NCBI GenBank assembly: GCA_026706665.1
Contig: JAPOYI010000026.1
Span: forward strand, 1-41,288
Direction of reading: 5' to 3'
Origin: Gammaproteobacteria bacterium
Lineage (GTDB): Bacteria > Pseudomonadota > Gammaproteobacteria > Pseudomonadales > Azotimanducaceae
Length of the DNA: 41,288 nt
The notes under the pieces are model-generated. The model did no database searches. It had not been told where the DNA came from and was given only the letters and a program-made list of their open reading frames with translations. The position numbers and the translations under genes were made by a program. This document shows, piece after piece, positions 29,860 through 36,857 of this stretch; the stretch's first letter is position 1; each line of letters begins with the position of its first letter.

Positions 29860-30936
29860 TTACGACAGCCGGTGCTCCACTCCCAGTTCCGCGCACGTCT
29901 CGGTGAACCAGGCGATCACTTCCGGATGGTAGGGAATGCCATTGGCGGTGCGATCGTTCTCAGCGTCCTGCTCCGGCATACCGGAGTAGAGAACGCGATC
30001 CACCCCTGGCGCCGGCGTGCAGGTCCGCAACCGCTTGAGATACGCGTCCATGTTCTGCTTGAAGGTCTCCGCCTCCGTAAACGCCTTGGTGTCGAGGGCC
30101 ATGAAGAAGTGGGTCGCACGCCTCTTGCGGTTCGGCCCCCCGCCATCGCCCCCGAGAATCGCGGTCAGTATCTCCACCATCACCATGAGACCGTAGCCCT
30201 TGTGCGAGCCGGTCTCCCGCGTGGCGCCCAGAGGCAAGTGTATGAACTTGTCCGGCACGGGCGCCTCTTCCATGATCGGAGTGCCGTCCGCGCGCGCGAC
30301 CCATCCCGGCCCGAGGTTCGTGCCCATCCGGCGCAATAGCTGGATCTTGTTGCCCGCCACGGAACTCATGGCCCCGTCGAAGATGAATGGCACTTCCTCG
30401 TCGGCCGGCGCGGCGATGGCGATGGGATTCAGGCCGAGCAGCGGTTCCGCGCCCCCGGTCGGCGCCCCGGAGACGCCGCCGGAGGTCATCGATATGCCGA
30501 TCATCCCGTGGTCGAGCGCTCGATGCGCGAAATACGCCGCCGCCCCGTAGTGGCCCCCGTTGTACGCAATCGCCACGCCGACCCCATACTGGCCCGCCCG
30601 TTCGATTGCGAGATCCATCACCGGCGGCCCCACCGCCAGTCCGAGCCCGCCGTCGCAGTCCACCGCCAGCGCGGCGCCCAGGTCCCGCGTGATCTGCCAC
30701 TTCGGCGCCGGATTGACCATGCCGTCCCTAAAGCGCGTGACGTACGCGCGCATCATGTTGCTGACACCGTGCGTGTCGACGCCCCGCACATCGGCGTAGA
30801 TCAGCACGTCGGTCGCCTGCACCGCATCGCTCTCCGGCATGCCGCAGGCCCTGAACAGGTTCTCCACGGTAAAGCGCATGTCATCCGGCGCCACCCGCAC
30901 GGCGATATCGTCGGTCACCTTGAAACGGTCGAGCAT
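29860..30936 (-). CDS. Ldh-family (type 2 malate/L-lactate dehydrogenase-like) oxidoreductase
   Basis: 358-residue NAD(P)-dependent dehydrogenase of the Ldh_2 family (malate, ureidoglycolate, sulfolactate and related dehydrogenases). Motifs: ADVRGVDTHGVSNMMRAYVTRF, DCDGGLGLAVGPPVMDLAIERA, NGGHYGAAAYFAHRALDHGM, LLGLNPIAIAAP and the catalytic region HLPLGATRETGSHKGYGLMVMVEIL. The ATG at 30936 is preceded by AAGGAG; the 15 extra codons to 30981 have no such site. The substrate is an alpha-hydroxy acid, not further defined. It is divergent from the CmcJ/NvfI-type gene at 31117. Confidence 0.9.
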   Translation of the reverse strand: MLDRFKVTDDIAVRVAPDDMRFTVENLFRACGMPESDAVQATDVLIYADVRGVDTHGVSNMMRAYVTRFRDGMVNPAPKWQITRDLGAALAVDCDGGLGLAVGPPVMDLAIERAGQYGVGVAIAYNGGHYGAAAYFAHRALDHGMIGISMTSGGVSGAPTGGAEPLLGLNPIAIAAPADEEVPFIFDGAMSSVAGNKIQLLRRMGTNLGPGWVARADGTPIMEEAPVPDKFIHLPLGATRETGSHKGYGLMVMVEILTAILGGDGGGPNRKRRATHFFMALDTKAFTEAETFKQNMDAYLKRLRTCTPAPGVDRVLYSGMPEQDAENDRTANGIPYHPEVIAWFTETCAELGVEHRLS

Positions 30937-31116
30937 GGATTTCTCCTTGACTGCGGGCGAAAGGCCAGCATTTTGGGCCAAGCCGCCGCCGTTGTCAGGT
31001 CGGGATGCGGTCGCATGGCCGATGGATACCCCTCGACTGGCGCACTAGGGTCGGCAATAGAAGGCCGTTTCAGCCAGGCTTCGGATAGAATCCGGCTGTC
31101 ATGCGCGGAGGCGGCG

Positions 31117-31908
31117 ATGTCAGGAACGGTTACCGCTGAGATCCGGTTCATCAATCCCGAGTGGAAGCACCGCAAAGTCGCGCCCGTCATCGGCGACCGG
31201 GCATCCCGGCGCGCTCACACCACGAAGCACAAGGTACCCGTCGAAAGTGCCCGCGGCGCGGAAACGGACCTTGACACAACCGGGTTCACGCTGACGCGCC
31301 ACAAGCCGGGCATGACCGACTTCGGGGACGAGTCGGCGGTCAAGACCGCCTACTACGAGGAAGTCGCCGGCGTCGTCAAGCGACTCGCGGGCGCGGACGA
31401 GGTATTCGTCACGCACCATCTGCTGCGCACCGAGGCCAAGTCGGACTTTCTCACCGCCTACGCGCGCTTTGCCCACTGCGACTACGACATCACCGACCCC
31501 GGGCCCTACAGCGAGCGCGCCCTTGCCGAGCGGCGCGAAGCGCTGGATGCGTCCCGGCAATGGACGTTCGCCTGGTACAACACCTGGCAGCCGATCGACC
31601 GTCCCGCGATCAGGAATCCGCTGGCGCTGATGGACGCGCGCAGCATCGACCCCGGGGACATCCTGCCCTATCACTACTCGGGTTCCTACGCCACGGGCAG
31701 GGGCTCCATGCCGTTATTCGGTCCGGACCTGCGGTTCTGGTACGTCCCCGGCATGACCGAAGAAGAGATGCTGGTCTTCAAGCAGCTCGACACGCGCCCG
31801 GGCAGGGCCCTCGCGTGTCCCCACACCTCGTTCGAAATCGAAGCGCCTCCCGATACCCCTGCGCGGCGCAGCATCGAAGTGCGCATGCTGTGCGCATTCG
31901 GAAGCTAG
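31117..31908 (+). CDS. CmcJ/NvfI-family oxidoreductase (hydroxylase/methyltransferase-like)
   Basis: 263 residues of the CmcJ/NvfI/AsaB family, whose characterised relatives are fungal or actinobacterial enzymes of secondary metabolism (hydroxylation or desaturation, 2-oxoglutarate/iron type). Characteristic pieces: GFTLTRHKPGMTDFGDE, TYARFAHCDYDITDPG, RQWTFAWYNTWQPIDRPAIRNPLALMDARSI, and RFWYVPGMTEEEMLVFKQLDTRPGRALACPHTSFE. ATG at 31117 with a GGAGG site. A damaged partial copy of its 5' third lies at 27600-27924, about 3.5 kb upstream, in the same direction. Proteobacterial members have no known product; the adjacent Ldh-family dehydrogenase is divergent. Confidence 0.85.
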   Translation: MSGTVTAEIRFINPEWKHRKVAPVIGDRASRRAHTTKHKVPVESARGAETDLDTTGFTLTRHKPGMTDFGDESAVKTAYYEEVAGVVKRLAGADEVFVTHHLLRTEAKSDFLTAYARFAHCDYDITDPGPYSERALAERREALDASRQWTFAWYNTWQPIDRPAIRNPLALMDARSIDPGDILPYHYSGSYATGRGSMPLFGPDLRFWYVPGMTEEEMLVFKQLDTRPGRALACPHTSFEIEAPPDTPARRSIEVRMLCAFGS

Positions 31909-31918
31909 CGCCGGGTCT

Positions 31919-32488
31919 CTATTCGACCGGTCTCGGCCCTCGTTGCAACAGGTTCCGCGCGACCTCGAGCCGAGGATCGGCCCGTCCCGAGGCGTTGGAG
32001 GAATCGTAGGCGTTCTCGCACGCCGTGTTGAACTCGCCGGTGCCTGGTCGCGGGTAATCGCGATCATTCGTCAACCATAGACCGGATGCCTGGAGATCCT
32101 CCATCAACGCCCTGTAAGAGCGCATGAAAACCCTTCGGGCAGCCGAAGACGTGACGCCATAAGCCTGCTCCACGTCCTGGCACGCATACCGGCAGCCATA
32201 GGCTTCCAGCAACTCGGCTTGGAGATTGGCGCATCCCGTCTGTTTCCAATCGGTCAGAAAGCTGGCCCATTGCTCATCTGTCCAGGTCGCGCTGTCGCGC
32301 CAGTTCGCCCAGAACTGGTCCAGCCAGGCAATGTTCCACAGGCGGCGCCCCCCGTCGTCATCGGTCGTGCACATGCGATAGCACTTCCCGACCTCCTTCA
32401 GGCCTTCTTCAGCCTTGGTCAATGTCTGTGCATCAACGCCCCACGCCAGGGACACACAAGCGAAGACAACAAGAGCGGGGGATTTCAT
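31919..32488 (-). CDS. Cys-rich secreted protein of unknown function
   Basis: 189 residues with a signal peptide (MKSPALVVFACVSLAWGVDAQ). The mature protein is helical, Trp- and Cys-rich, with two CX3C pairs (GKCYRMCTTD; YGCRYACQDVEQ) plus further cysteines (QTGCANLQ, NTACENAYDS), suggesting disulfide-bonded helices in the periplasm. I recognise no family. It ends 10 bases from the stop of the convergent CmcJ/NvfI gene. Alternative: a small helical c-type or copper-binding-like protein, but no CXXCH motif is present. Confidence 0.7.
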   Translation of the reverse strand: MKSPALVVFACVSLAWGVDAQTLTKAEEGLKEVGKCYRMCTTDDDGGRRLWNIAWLDQFWANWRDSATWTDEQWASFLTDWKQTGCANLQAELLEAYGCRYACQDVEQAYGVTSSAARRVFMRSYRALMEDLQASGLWLTNDRDYPRPGTGEFNTACENAYDSSNASGRADPRLEVARNLLQRGPRPVE

Positions 32489-32577
32489 CGGACTTCCGGT
32501 TCGGCGCTATGTGGACCTTAACGCGCGTGGAATGAACCGAGCCTGAACCGATGGAACGGTGCGGTCCCCTCGCGCCG

Positions 32578-32643
32578 TCAGGCGATATTGCCGACCAGGG
32601 CGTTCCCGGCATGCTCCGGGATGTTGTGGCGCGTGCGGAAGAC
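32578..32643 (-). pseudogene. Fossil C-terminus of an LLM oxidoreductase
   Basis: The last 22 codons (VFRTRHNIPEHAGNALVGNIA) align with the end of the intact LLM gene at 33520 (NFHTRYDVLERVGKALIGNV-A, stop in the same place); DNA blocks such as ATTGCCGA and CAGGGC are shared. Upstream similarity disappears. It is a stranded end of a deleted duplicate. Confidence 0.7.
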
Positions 32644-32737
32644 GGCAGATACTCGCCGATCCGATGCAGCGTTTTCGAGCTGCATGGGCGCATCGCCAAG
32701 ACCACAACGAGTGAACGTGCGACCGACGCGATGGCAA

Positions 32738-33016
32738 TCAAGTCCGCTGATCAGGAACTCGGAAGGCGTCCAGGAGATCCTCCGATTCCGGGGGCTGGCC
32801 CCCATCTCGTCGAAGCAAACGACGCGCCGCCTCGATATCAGCCTCGGCGCCGCGCGTAGCGAAGAACTCGGCCGTTTTCATTGCCGAGATCTTTTCGGCG
32901 ATCGCCGTCGCCATAAACTGATTCATACTCGTACCATCTTCCCTGCTGATTTCAGCGACTGCCGCCTTCAAGGATGCGGGTAGCCGCAACGGGTAAGTGG
33001 TGGTTTGTTTCTTCAT
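32738..33016 (-). CDS. Antitoxin-like RHH protein paired with a PIN toxin
   Basis: 92-residue protein with a ribbon-helix-helix N-terminus (TTYPLRLPASLKAAVAEISREDGTSMNQFMATAIAEKI) as in YlcI/YnfO- or CopG-type antitoxins. The C-terminal part (EAARRLLRRDGGQPPESEDLLDA) would bind the toxin. Its ATG overlaps the stop of the PIN gene upstream, so toxin and antitoxin are coupled with the toxin first, the less usual order. Confidence 0.82.
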   Translation of the reverse strand: MKKQTTTYPLRLPASLKAAVAEISREDGTSMNQFMATAIAEKISAMKTAEFFATRGAEADIEAARRLLRRDGGQPPESEDLLDAFRVPDQRT

Positions 33017-33435
33017 TCCGACATTCCCTTCAAGGCCTGTTGGGGCGTCAGCACCGCGATTCCGAAGCGTGCCGGAGCATCCCCGAAGTCCCGTCTGTTG
33101 GAGGTGACCAAGGCATCGGCATTACCGTTGAACGCGGCCTCAAGCGCCATCTCGTCAGCTGGGTCGCGAAGCTGCGGACGCCACAGAAACCGTGGTTGCA
33201 CCGGCTCCGCAACCGCGCAAAGCGCCGAAACGATCACTTCGACCTCCTCACTGCCAAGACCTGAAGCGATCCGTTGCGCCGGATCGCCGCAAACGGATTC
33301 GTACTCCAGTGCGAGCGCCACGGTAAGCGGTAGCTCGAACGCCCCGTCCAACGCTCGGTCGATCAACGCCGCCGATGCTCCGGTCGGACTGCGCAGACCA
33401 GCGACAACGACGTTGGTGTCCAAGACCAATTTCAT
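33013..33435 (-). CDS. PIN-domain toxin
   Basis: 140-residue PIN-domain ribonuclease of the 'putative toxin-antitoxin system toxin component' (COG1569) type. Active-site residues: D6 and N8 in VLDTNVVVAGL, E44 in LALEYESV, D91/D94 in LRDPADEMALEAA, and S112-N113 with D116 in LVTSNRRDFGDA. First gene of a two-gene minus-strand unit with the RHH protein. An imperfect AT-rich inverted repeat just upstream (33442-33462) may be its operator. Catalytic positions look intact. Confidence 0.88.
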   Translation of the reverse strand: MKLVLDTNVVVAGLRSPTGASAALIDRALDGAFELPLTVALALEYESVCGDPAQRIASGLGSEEVEVIVSALCAVAEPVQPRFLWRPQLRDPADEMALEAAFNGNADALVTSNRRDFGDAPARFGIAVLTPQQALKGMSE

Positions 33436-33441
33436 AACACC

Positions 33442-33462
33442 GTATACGATATGACATCATAC
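33442..33462. promoter_or_regulatory. Imperfect inverted repeat before the PIN/RHH operon
   Basis: GTATACGAT - ATGAC - ATCATAC, AT-rich, 7 bases before the PIN start. Likely promoter/operator for autoregulation by the RHH protein; arms are not perfectly paired. Confidence 0.4.
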
Positions 33463-33519
33463 AAGATGTGGTGCCGGCCCGACCTCTAACTCTAACCATT
33501 CCACATTGCCGTCCTGGGC

Positions 33520-34584
33520 TCAGGCGACATTGCCGATCAGGGCCTTCCCGACCCGCTCCAGGACATCGTAACGCGTGTGGAAGTTCGGCAGGATCATGAC
33601 CTGATCGAGGCCAGCATCGGACAACGACGACAGGATGTCGATCAACTCGCCGCGCGTGCCGATGAGTGCCGACGCACGAAGCACTTCGGGCGTGAGGAAC
33701 CGCTCCTCCTCCGGCACGACCCAGCAGTTGTGGCCGCGATGGATGAACTGGTGGCGGCGTTCGGCGGGGATCTTTTCCATCATCGCCTTGTAGTCGTCCC
33801 AGATACCTGCGAACACGTTGGATGGCTGCCGTCCGAAGTTGCGCAACTGGTCGTACTGGTAGTGCACACCCGCCATCGCCATGGCGCCGCATTGGCTCTT
33901 GACCCGGTCGGAGTCCACGGCTTCACCGGGTTCAAGCACGACGATAGTGGTGAGAGCGGTCATGTAGTAGGCATCACGGTTGATCTCTCGCCCTGCTCTC
34001 CGGGCACCCGACTCCACCATGTCCCACACGCGTTGCAGCGCGGCCCCGCCCCGCCGGCCGGAGATCACGGCCCCGTCCCCGTGTTCCCCCGCGAGTCCGA
34101 GTGAACGGGGCCCGAACCCGGAGACGTACAGGGGGATGGGATCCCTGAAGTTGACGAAACCCGTGTCGGGCATGACATGAATGATCGGTTGGCCGTCGTC
34201 GTTCACGGCCTCCTCGCCCCGCAGCAGCGGTTTGAGCGTACGCAGGTAGCGATCGAACTCCCTGATCCGGTGCGGTGGTTTGCCCATGACGCGCATGGCC
34301 GTGTTCCCCGCGCCCACCCCAAAGAAAGTGCGGCCCGGCGCAAGCGCGTTAATCGTGGCGATGCCCGCCGCGTTCACCGATGCGGGACGCGTTCCGGTGA
34401 TGGCGACGCCGGTGCCGAGCTTGATGCGCGACGTGCGGGTCGCCGCCAAAGCCAGCGTCGCGTAGCAGTCGGACCACAGCATCTGGCTATCCGCGAACCA
34501 GGCGTGGCTGTAACCGAGCGCTTCCGCGCGCTCAACGTAATCGATGTCGCCGATGTGGGAGGCGATACAAATCCCGAAGTCCAT
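33520..34584 (-). CDS. LLM-class oxidoreductase (MER/F420-like)
   Basis: 354-residue luciferase-fold protein of the longer methylene-H4MPT reductase/F420-type subgroup. Marks: MDFGICIASHIGDIDYVERAEALGYSHAWFADSQML, ATRTSRIKLGTGVAITGTRP, INALAPGRTFFGVGAGNTAMRVMG, PIPLYVSGFGPRSLGLAGEHGDGAVI. Probably F420 or FMN dependent. The same C-terminus also occurs as a fossil at 32578-32643. It lies 41 bases after the two paralogous LLM genes and is probably in their operon. Substrate unknown. Confidence 0.88.
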   Translation of the reverse strand: MDFGICIASHIGDIDYVERAEALGYSHAWFADSQMLWSDCYATLALAATRTSRIKLGTGVAITGTRPASVNAAGIATINALAPGRTFFGVGAGNTAMRVMGKPPHRIREFDRYLRTLKPLLRGEEAVNDDGQPIIHVMPDTGFVNFRDPIPLYVSGFGPRSLGLAGEHGDGAVISGRRGGAALQRVWDMVESGARRAGREINRDAYYMTALTTIVVLEPGEAVDSDRVKSQCGAMAMAGVHYQYDQLRNFGRQPSNVFAGIWDDYKAMMEKIPAERRHQFIHRGHNCWVVPEEERFLTPEVLRASALIGTRGELIDILSSLSDAGLDQVMILPNFHTRYDVLERVGKALIGNVA

Positions 34585-34625
34585 GACTTTCCTCTCCTTC
34601 CGACCGGATCCGGCAACCCTGGGGA

Positions 34626-35486
34626 TCAGGCGTCGGCGAAGTCCTCGATGCGGGACCGCCAGGCAAGCACCTCTTCCGGCGTTCGCGCCGGCGCGGCCAT
34701 GTCGGGCCTGTCATCGACCGGTATCAATACCCGGTCCGCATCGATCTTCTTGATCTCGTTCAAGTCCCGCGGGCAACTCAGGGAAACCTCGATCGCGCTG
34801 GGGTCGCGTCCGCACGCCTCCGCAGTCTCCCGCGCAAGGTGCACCAGCGGCTCGGGTCTGCCCCGCGCCGGAAAGAAGCCATCACCCAAGCGGCCTGCGC
34901 GCCGCGCGGCAGCTTTCGAATGGCCGCCGACGTGGATCGGCACGGTGCCGTCCGCCGGCCGCGGCCGGCAATAGGCACCGTCGAACTGGATGAACTCGCC
35001 CTGAAACGAGGGCCGCTCCTCGGACCAGAGCGATCGCATCACCGCCACGTACTCGTCGGTGCGGGCGGCGCGGTCATGGAACGAAGCGCCGATCGCCTCG
35101 AATTCTTCCCTGAGCCAGCCGACGCCGATGCCGAGGAGGACGCGTCCCTGCGACATGAAGTCCAGGGTGGCGACCTGCTTGGCGGTGACCACCGGACTGA
35201 GTTGCGGAAGGATGAGGACGCCGGTGCCGAACCTGATCCTGCTGGTTCTGGCGGCCACGTAGGCGATCCAGATCAACGGATCGGGCCGGGGAAAGTCGAA
35301 CACGTTGCCGAACAGGCGGCCATCCGGGGAATAGGGATATCTCGACGCGTGGTTTTCCGGAATCACCGTGTGCTGGACCGTCCAGGCGGACTCGAACCCC
35401 GCTTCCTCGGCGGCTTGAACCAGCTCCACGGCGCGCGCCGCGTCGATATAGGGCCCCGTGTTGCAGTAACGAAGTCCGAATTTCAT
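34626..35486 (-). CDS. LLM-class F420-dependent oxidoreductase (tandem copy 1)
   Basis: 286-residue luciferase-like protein beginning MKFGLRYCNTGPYIDAARAV, with ESAWTVQHTVIPENHASRYP, RTSRIRFGTGVLILPQLSPVVTAKQVATLDFMSQGRVLLGIGVGWLREEFEAIG and VPIHVGGHSKAAARRAGRLGDGFFP. It is the same length as the gene at 35502 and matches it along its whole length, clearly a tandem duplicate. Gap of 15 bases to that gene. The His-Thr-Val (QHTVIPENH) loop is family typical. Substrate unknown. Confidence 0.9.
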   Translation of the reverse strand: MKFGLRYCNTGPYIDAARAVELVQAAEEAGFESAWTVQHTVIPENHASRYPYSPDGRLFGNVFDFPRPDPLIWIAYVAARTSRIRFGTGVLILPQLSPVVTAKQVATLDFMSQGRVLLGIGVGWLREEFEAIGASFHDRAARTDEYVAVMRSLWSEERPSFQGEFIQFDGAYCRPRPADGTVPIHVGGHSKAAARRAGRLGDGFFPARGRPEPLVHLARETAEACGRDPSAIEVSLSCPRDLNEIKKIDADRVLIPVDDRPDMAAPARTPEEVLAWRSRIEDFADA

Positions 35487-35501
35487 CGCGTTGCCCGCGG
35501 A

Positions 35502-36362
35502 TCAGTCGGCGGCGAAGTCTTCGATGCGCGATCGCCAGGCCAGCACCTCGTCCGGCGTGCGCGCAGGGGCGGCCATGGCCGGGGTTCGGTTCACCGGCAC
35601 GAGGATGCGATCCGCGTCGATGGTCTCCAGTTCGGACAGGTCTTCGGGACAGCTCAATGTGACTTCCACGGCTTCGGGATCGCGTCCGCACTGCGCCGCC
35701 GTCTCCCGCGCCAGGCGGACCAGTTCCTTCGGATCGCCCCGCGCCGGGAAGAAGCCGTCACCAAGCCGGCCAGCGCGCCGCGCGGACGCCCTGGAGTGGC
35801 CCCCGACGATGATGGGCACCGTGCCGTCCACCGGCTGCGGTCGGCAGTAAGCGCCGTCGAAATTGATGAACTTGCCCTGAAACGACGGCCGATCCTGGGA
35901 CCATAGCGCCCGCATCACCTCGACGTACTCGTCGTTGCGGGCCGCGCGATCATCGAACGGCGTGCCGATGGCCTCGAATTCCTCCCTCAGCCAGCCGACG
36001 CCGATGCCGAGCAAGGTGCGGCCTCCGGCCATGAAGTCCAGGGTGGCGATCTGTTTCGCCGTAACCACCGGACTGAGCTGCGGCAGGATCAGAATGCCGG
36101 TGCCGAGCTTGATGCGGCTCGTCCGGGCTGCCACATAGGCCATCCAGATCAACGGATCGGGTATCGGGAAGTCGAACCTGCCGCCGCGCATGCGTCCATC
36201 TTCGGAATACGGATACCGGGATACGTGGTTTTCCGGTATCACGGTGTGCTGGACCGTCCAGGCGGACTCGAATCCCGCTTCCTCGGCGGCTTGCACCAAC
36301 TCCACGGCGAGCGCCGCGTCCACATAGCGTCCCGTGTTGCAGTAGCGCAGTCCGAACTTCAT
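35502..36362 (-). CDS. LLM-class F420-dependent oxidoreductase (tandem copy 2)
   Basis: 286-residue paralogue of the neighbour, sharing nearly all family motifs (MKFGLRYCNTGRYVDAALAV; FESAWTVQHTVIPENHVSRYP; LLGIGVGWLREEFEAIGTPF; VPIIVGGHSRASARRAGRLGDGFFP). Differences are spread throughout, with a few changed residues in the substrate loop (GRMRGGRFDFPIPDPL versus GRLFGNVFDFPRPDPL), suggesting altered specificity. It is the first gene of the run 36362 to 33520. The 60-base upstream gap separates it from arsC. Confidence 0.9.
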   Translation of the reverse strand: MKFGLRYCNTGRYVDAALAVELVQAAEEAGFESAWTVQHTVIPENHVSRYPYSEDGRMRGGRFDFPIPDPLIWMAYVAARTSRIKLGTGILILPQLSPVVTAKQIATLDFMAGGRTLLGIGVGWLREEFEAIGTPFDDRAARNDEYVEVMRALWSQDRPSFQGKFINFDGAYCRPQPVDGTVPIIVGGHSRASARRAGRLGDGFFPARGDPKELVRLARETAAQCGRDPEAVEVTLSCPEDLSELETIDADRILVPVNRTPAMAAPARTPDEVLAWRSRIEDFAAD

Positions 36363-36422
36363 CCTCCGTCCCCCCTCTCGATAAATTCGACCTAAAGATA
36401 GCGTATCCGGGCGGTACGCGGC

Positions 36423-36857
36423 CTATGCGCCGGTGATTTCCCGGGCCACAAGCGCCAGGCAGAAGCTGCCGATGTCGTCCCGCACCCTGCGGAATACATC
36501 GGCGAGTTCCTTGTCAGTCATCCACGGATAGTCCGGATCCTCGAACCCGCGGTGGAGGAGCCGCCGCGCGCCCGGGAATACAGGGCAACTCTCCCGCGCG
36601 GCGTCGCAGACCGTGACAACCAGGTCGTAATCTTCCCCCAGGTAGGTGTCCACATGGTCCGACGCATGGCCGGAGATATCGACGCCGACCTCGGCCATGA
36701 CGTGAATCGCCAGGGGATGGACGCCCTTCGGGTCGGTACCCGCGCTGTCGACTTCCACACGGTCGCCGCCCAGGTGCCGCAACCAACCCTGGGCCATTTG
36801 CGAACGTGCCCGATTTCCCGTGCAGATCACAAGGATCCGCAGCGGCCGGTCAGACAC
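36423..36857 (-). CDS. arsC: Arsenate reductase ArsC (LMW-phosphatase/thioredoxin-coupled type)
   Basis: 144-residue low-molecular-weight phosphatase-fold protein that reduces arsenate to arsenite with thioredoxin-type electrons. P-loop C12-T-G-N-R-A-R18-S19 (CX5RS), acid region SAGTDPKGVHPLA, and the second redox pair C84 and C91 (VTVCDAARESCPVFPG). All three cysteines are present. GTG start at 36857 abuts the stop of the ThDP enzyme with no gap. No ars efflux pump or ArsR is nearby; protein-tyrosine phosphatase activity is an alternative, but the Cys84/91 pair argues for arsenate. Confidence 0.9.
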   Translation of the reverse strand: MSDRPLRILVICTGNRARSQMAQGWLRHLGGDRVEVDSAGTDPKGVHPLAIHVMAEVGVDISGHASDHVDTYLGEDYDLVVTVCDAARESCPVFPGARRLLHRGFEDPDYPWMTDKELADVFRRVRDDIGSFCLALVAREITGA

